Assembly (NCBI GenBank): GCA_014377495.1
Contig: JACMPN010000463.1
Span: 1 to 5,986 of the forward strand
Direction of reading: 5' to 3'
DNA length: 5,986 nt
Source of the DNA: Candidatus Sericytochromatia bacterium
GTDB taxonomy: Bacteria > Cyanobacteriota > Sericytochromatia > JACMPN01
Part shown: positions 4,487 through 5,986 of the stretch, piece by piece
Position numbering within the stretch: the first letter of the stretch is position 1
Layout of the letters: every line of letters begins with the position of its first letter
Notes under the pieces: model-generated
Databases searched by the model: none
The model's input: the letters and a program-made list of their open reading frames with translations, nothing else
Told to the model about the DNA's origin: nothing
Position numbers and translations under genes: made by a program

Positions 4487-5986
4487 ATGCACGCAGCCGA
4501 CACCCTACTGGCCTTGCTCGACACCGCCGCCGCCCGCAATGCCGAGTTGATCTACCTCGGCCAGGCGCCCGTCACCTGGGCCGAGGTGCGGCAGCGGTCC
4601 CTGGCCTTTGCCGGTCTGTTGCAGGCGGCGGGCTGTCCGGCGGGGGCCCGCATCCTCCTGGGTCTGCCGCCGGGGGCGGATTTCCTGGTCGCTTTTTTCG
4701 GGGCGATGGCCGCCGGCGCCCTGCCGCTCGGCGTGGCGACCCACATCGGCCAGCGCCCCTGGACGGATCATCCCGAGCAGTTGCAGGCCTATGAGGACGC
4801 CTTCGCCCCTTGGGCCTGGGTGGCGACGGCGGCGGTGACCGATCCCGGGCGCCGGTGGTGGACCCCGGCTGCCTGGGTCGGCCATCCGGCTGGGACGCCG
4901 GTGCCCTGCCATGCCGGGGACGTGGCCTTTCTGGGGCTCACCTCCGGGACGGGTGGCGAGCCCAAGGCGGTGATGATCGAGCACGGGCTGACCGTCCGGT
5001 CATACGGCCGCCTGATTGAGCGCCTGCAGTTGACGCCCGCCTCCCGGTTGCTGACGTGGATACCGTACCACCATGCGTCGGGGCTGACGGCGTCGCTGAT
5101 GGCCATGGCGGCCGGTGCGGCGGTGATCGGCCTCTCGCCGGCGGCGATCATGTCGGACGTGCCGGCCCTTTTCCGGGCGTTGGCCGAGCACCGGGCCACA
5201 CACAGCTTCGTGCCGTCCTTTCTGCTCAAGGCCGCCCTGCAGGTGGGGGCCGGGGCTTTCGGTACCCTCGACCTGTCGGCGGTGCGCAGCCTCCAACTCG
5301 GCGGTGAGCGCATCGACCCTGCCGCCGTTGTCGCCTTCGAGGCGATGATGGCCCTGCACGGCCTGGCCCCGGGCAGCATCACCCCGGCCTACGGCATGAT
5401 CGAGGCGACGGCAATCGCCCTGGCGGCGCCGGGCCGGTCCCATCCCGCCGACCGGATCATGGCGGCTGGCATGGCCGAGACCCGGCGGGCCGAGCCGGAT
5501 CCGGCCGGCGATCTCTACGTGGCGGCGATCGGGGCGCCGTTGGACGGTGTCGAGGTGCGGATCATGGCCGATGGCCGGCTGGCTGGCGACCGTGAATTGG
5601 GTGAGATCGAGGCCCGGGGTGCGTCCGTGGGCCGGGCTTATTGGGGGAACCCGGCAGCCACCGCTGCCCGCTGGCAGGACGGCTGGCTGCACACGGGGGA
5701 TCTCGGCTATCTCGCCGACGGCCGGCTCTATGTCTGTGGGCGGATGACGGACGTGATCAACATCGCCGCCCGCAAATACAGTGCCGAAGACATCGAGTCG
5801 GCCCTCGCCAAAGTCCCGGAGATCGCCACGGCGCCGATGGCGGCTGTCGGGCTCCCGGATGCCGGCCTCGGGACCGAGGCGCTGGCGGTGGGCATCGGGG
5901 TGGTCGGTCCCATGGCCCAAGACGCCGTGGTGCGGGCCATCCAGCAGGCCCTGCGGGGCCGGGTCGGGCTGCTGGCCGCCCCCCTC
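4487..5986 (+). CDS. Fatty acyl-AMP ligase-like adenylate-forming enzyme, 3' end beyond the window
   Basis: Exactly 500 codons without a stop reach the window edge; fatty acyl-AMP ligases are usually somewhat under 600 residues, so most of the protein is present. The N-terminus (LPPGADFLVAFFGAMAAGALPL) resembles the PPGxDFxxAFFG region of FAALs. ANL core motifs appear in order: the P-loop TSGTGGEPK (residues 152-160), WIPYHHASGL (A4-like), AYGMIEAT (about 301-308, A5), HTGDLG (TGD 403-405, A7), and GRMTDVINIAARKYSAEDIE (hinge, A8). The catalytic C-terminal Lys (A10) lies beyond the edge. It should convert a carboxylic acid and ATP to acyl-AMP and transfer it to a carrier protein, most likely the ACP at 149-430. 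The usual Gly after I-x-x in A8 is Ala here, and the P-loop has GG instead of ST. An acyl-CoA ligase or amino-acid adenylation enzyme is a less likely alternative. Confidence 0.85.
   Translation, partial: MHAADTLLALLDTAAARNAELIYLGQAPVTWAEVRQRSLAFAGLLQAAGCPAGARILLGLPPGADFLVAFFGAMAAGALPLGVATHIGQRPWTDHPEQLQAYEDAFAPWAWVATAAVTDPGRRWWTPAAWVGHPAGTPVPCHAGDVAFLGLTSGTGGEPKAVMIEHGLTVRSYGRLIERLQLTPASRLLTWIPYHHASGLTASLMAMAAGAAVIGLSPAAIMSDVPALFRALAEHRATHSFVPSFLLKAALQVGAGAFGTLDLSAVRSLQLGGERIDPAAVVAFEAMMALHGLAPGSITPAYGMIEATAIALAAPGRSHPADRIMAAGMAETRRAEPDPAGDLYVAAIGAPLDGVEVRIMADGRLAGDRELGEIEARGASVGRAYWGNPAATAARWQDGWLHTGDLGYLADGRLYVCGRMTDVINIAARKYSAEDIESALAKVPEIATAPMAAVGLPDAGLGTEALAVGIGVVGPMAQDAVVRAIQQALRGRVGLLAAPL

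Noticed and set aside
1..5986. tRNA, rRNA, CRISPR array, insertion sequence ends or transposase
   Set aside because: No cloverleaf-like segment, regular repeat-spacer pattern, transposase motif or long terminal inverted repeat was seen on either strand.

Overview
The window is strongly GC-rich, with heavy G/C use at third codon positions. This suits a high-GC bacterium, perhaps a proteobacterium, but no marker gene fixes the lineage. It looks like the middle of a small biosynthetic (secondary-metabolite or modified-lipid) locus, arranged as two divergent units around a gap of about 880 bp.

Left unit, minus strand, in reading order: a radical SAM enzyme with a Cys-rich C-terminus (2469 to 1656, broken by one frameshift near 2010-2026), a Rieske non-heme iron oxygenase alpha subunit (1645 to 482), a free-standing acyl carrier protein (430 to 149), and the start of another gene running off the left edge (146 or 104 to below 1). 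The genes are close-packed (10 nt, 51 nt and 2 nt gaps), so probably one operon, with a terminator-like hairpin between the oxygenase and the ACP.

Centre, 2470-3349: a possible operator dyad and short direct repeats just upstream of the radical SAM gene, a bulged hairpin, a decayed plus-strand glycosyltransferase remnant (2597-3113) readable only by switching frame three times, then an AT-rich patch and a hairpin-bearing leader.

Right unit, plus strand: a protein with a cobalamin-binding-like domain but no radical SAM cysteines (3350-4442, also with one frameshift, at a run of five G), then an acyl-AMP ligase of the FAAL type (4487 to beyond 5986).

Proposed logic (inference): the ligase adenylates a carboxylic acid and loads it on the ACP, and the Rieske enzyme oxidises the tethered chain or a later product. 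The radical SAM protein, possibly with the cobalamin-binding-like protein, adds a further radical-type modification. No product can be named. Three neighbouring genes carry frameshifts while the outer genes read cleanly, so either the central part is decaying or the sequence there contains indel errors.
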